6,055 nucleotides of DNA, taken from positions 1-6,055 of the forward strand of contig JAAZOE010000352.1 in assembly GCA_012797915.1 (NCBI GenBank). Direction: 5' to 3'. Origin of the DNA: Candidatus Zixiibacteriota bacterium. Lineage in GTDB: Bacteria; Zixibacteria; MSB-5A5; GN15; JAAZOE01. Both the position numbers and the translations under genes were made by a program. Of the stretch, positions 5,903 through 6,055 are shown one piece after another; the first letter of the stretch is position 1; each line of letters starts with the position of its first letter. The notes under the pieces were generated by a model. The model saw only the letters and a list, made by a program, of their open reading frames with translations, ran no database searches and was not told where the DNA came from.

Positions 5903-6055
5903 ATGCGGGTGCTGGGAGTCGACCCCGGCCTGGCGGCGACCGGCTATGGTCTGGTGGCCTTCGACGCCGGCCGGATCCGCCTGATCGAGGGGGGGGTCAT
6001 CCGGCCCAACCCCGATGACCCGATGGAAGCGCGGGTCGGCTCGATCTTCACCGGC
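5903..6055 (+). CDS. ruvC: Holliday-junction resolvase RuvC, N-terminal part (runs off right edge)
   Basis: RuvC cuts four-way DNA junctions during recombinational repair, guided by RuvAB. Only 51 residues are in the window: MRVLGVDPGLAATGYGLV holds the first catalytic acid, Asp7, in the family form GxDPGxxxTGYG, followed by the second strand with LIEGGVIRP. The remaining catalytic acids lie beyond the edge. The ATG at 5903 comes one base after the yebC TGA (5899-5901), and there is no clear Shine-Dalgarno site, so translation is probably coupled to yebC. In many genomes ruvA and ruvB follow. The frame is open to the last base of the window. Confidence 0.95.
   Translation, partial: MRVLGVDPGLAATGYGLVAFDAGRIRLIEGGVIRPNPDDPMEARVGSIFTG

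Overview
The window holds eight protein-coding genes, six complete and two cut by the window edges. All belong to core information-processing families. The base composition is moderately GC-rich (a visual estimate, not a count), codon use looks uniform across the genes, and I see no insertion sequence, phage gene, CRISPR array, tRNA or rRNA. A bS21 gene, CvpA, MutS2 and a yebC-ruvC pair together suggest a Gram-negative bacterium of deltaproteobacterial type or a nearby, perhaps uncultured, phylum. This placement is an inference from gene content and order only.

Minus strand, transcribed from right to left: a HIT-family nucleotide hydrolase (4908-4555), then a near-consensus sigma70 promoter, then rpsU (bS21), a yqeY/GatB-like gene that abuts rpsU with no spacer, cvpA, mutS2, and the start of dnaG (primase), which overlaps the mutS2 stop by an ATGA and runs off the left edge. 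This is an expanded form of the macromolecular-synthesis operon (rpsU-dnaG-rpoD in E. coli), with yqeY, cvpA and mutS2 between rpsU and dnaG. rpoD might follow dnaG outside the window, but that cannot be seen.

Plus strand: yebC (5152-5901) has a strong Shine-Dalgarno sequence, and ruvC starts one base after its stop and runs off the right edge. It is the Holliday-junction resolvase gene, often followed by ruvA and ruvB. The 243-bp gap between the HIT gene and yebC is a divergent control region with only weak promoter candidates.

The genes link ribosome function (bS21, the ribosome-rescue ATPase MutS2, the YebC translation factor), replication priming (DnaG) and recombination (RuvC). The coding content is ordinary. 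The points worth a second look are regulatory: a perfect 9-bp GC-rich hairpin with a T6 tract ends directly at the mutS2 ATG, leaving no room for a Shine-Dalgarno site; a candidate promoter would start transcription inside that hairpin; and MutS2 carries LMLR where its Smr domain usually has LDLR. I see no evidence for a novel multi-gene system here.
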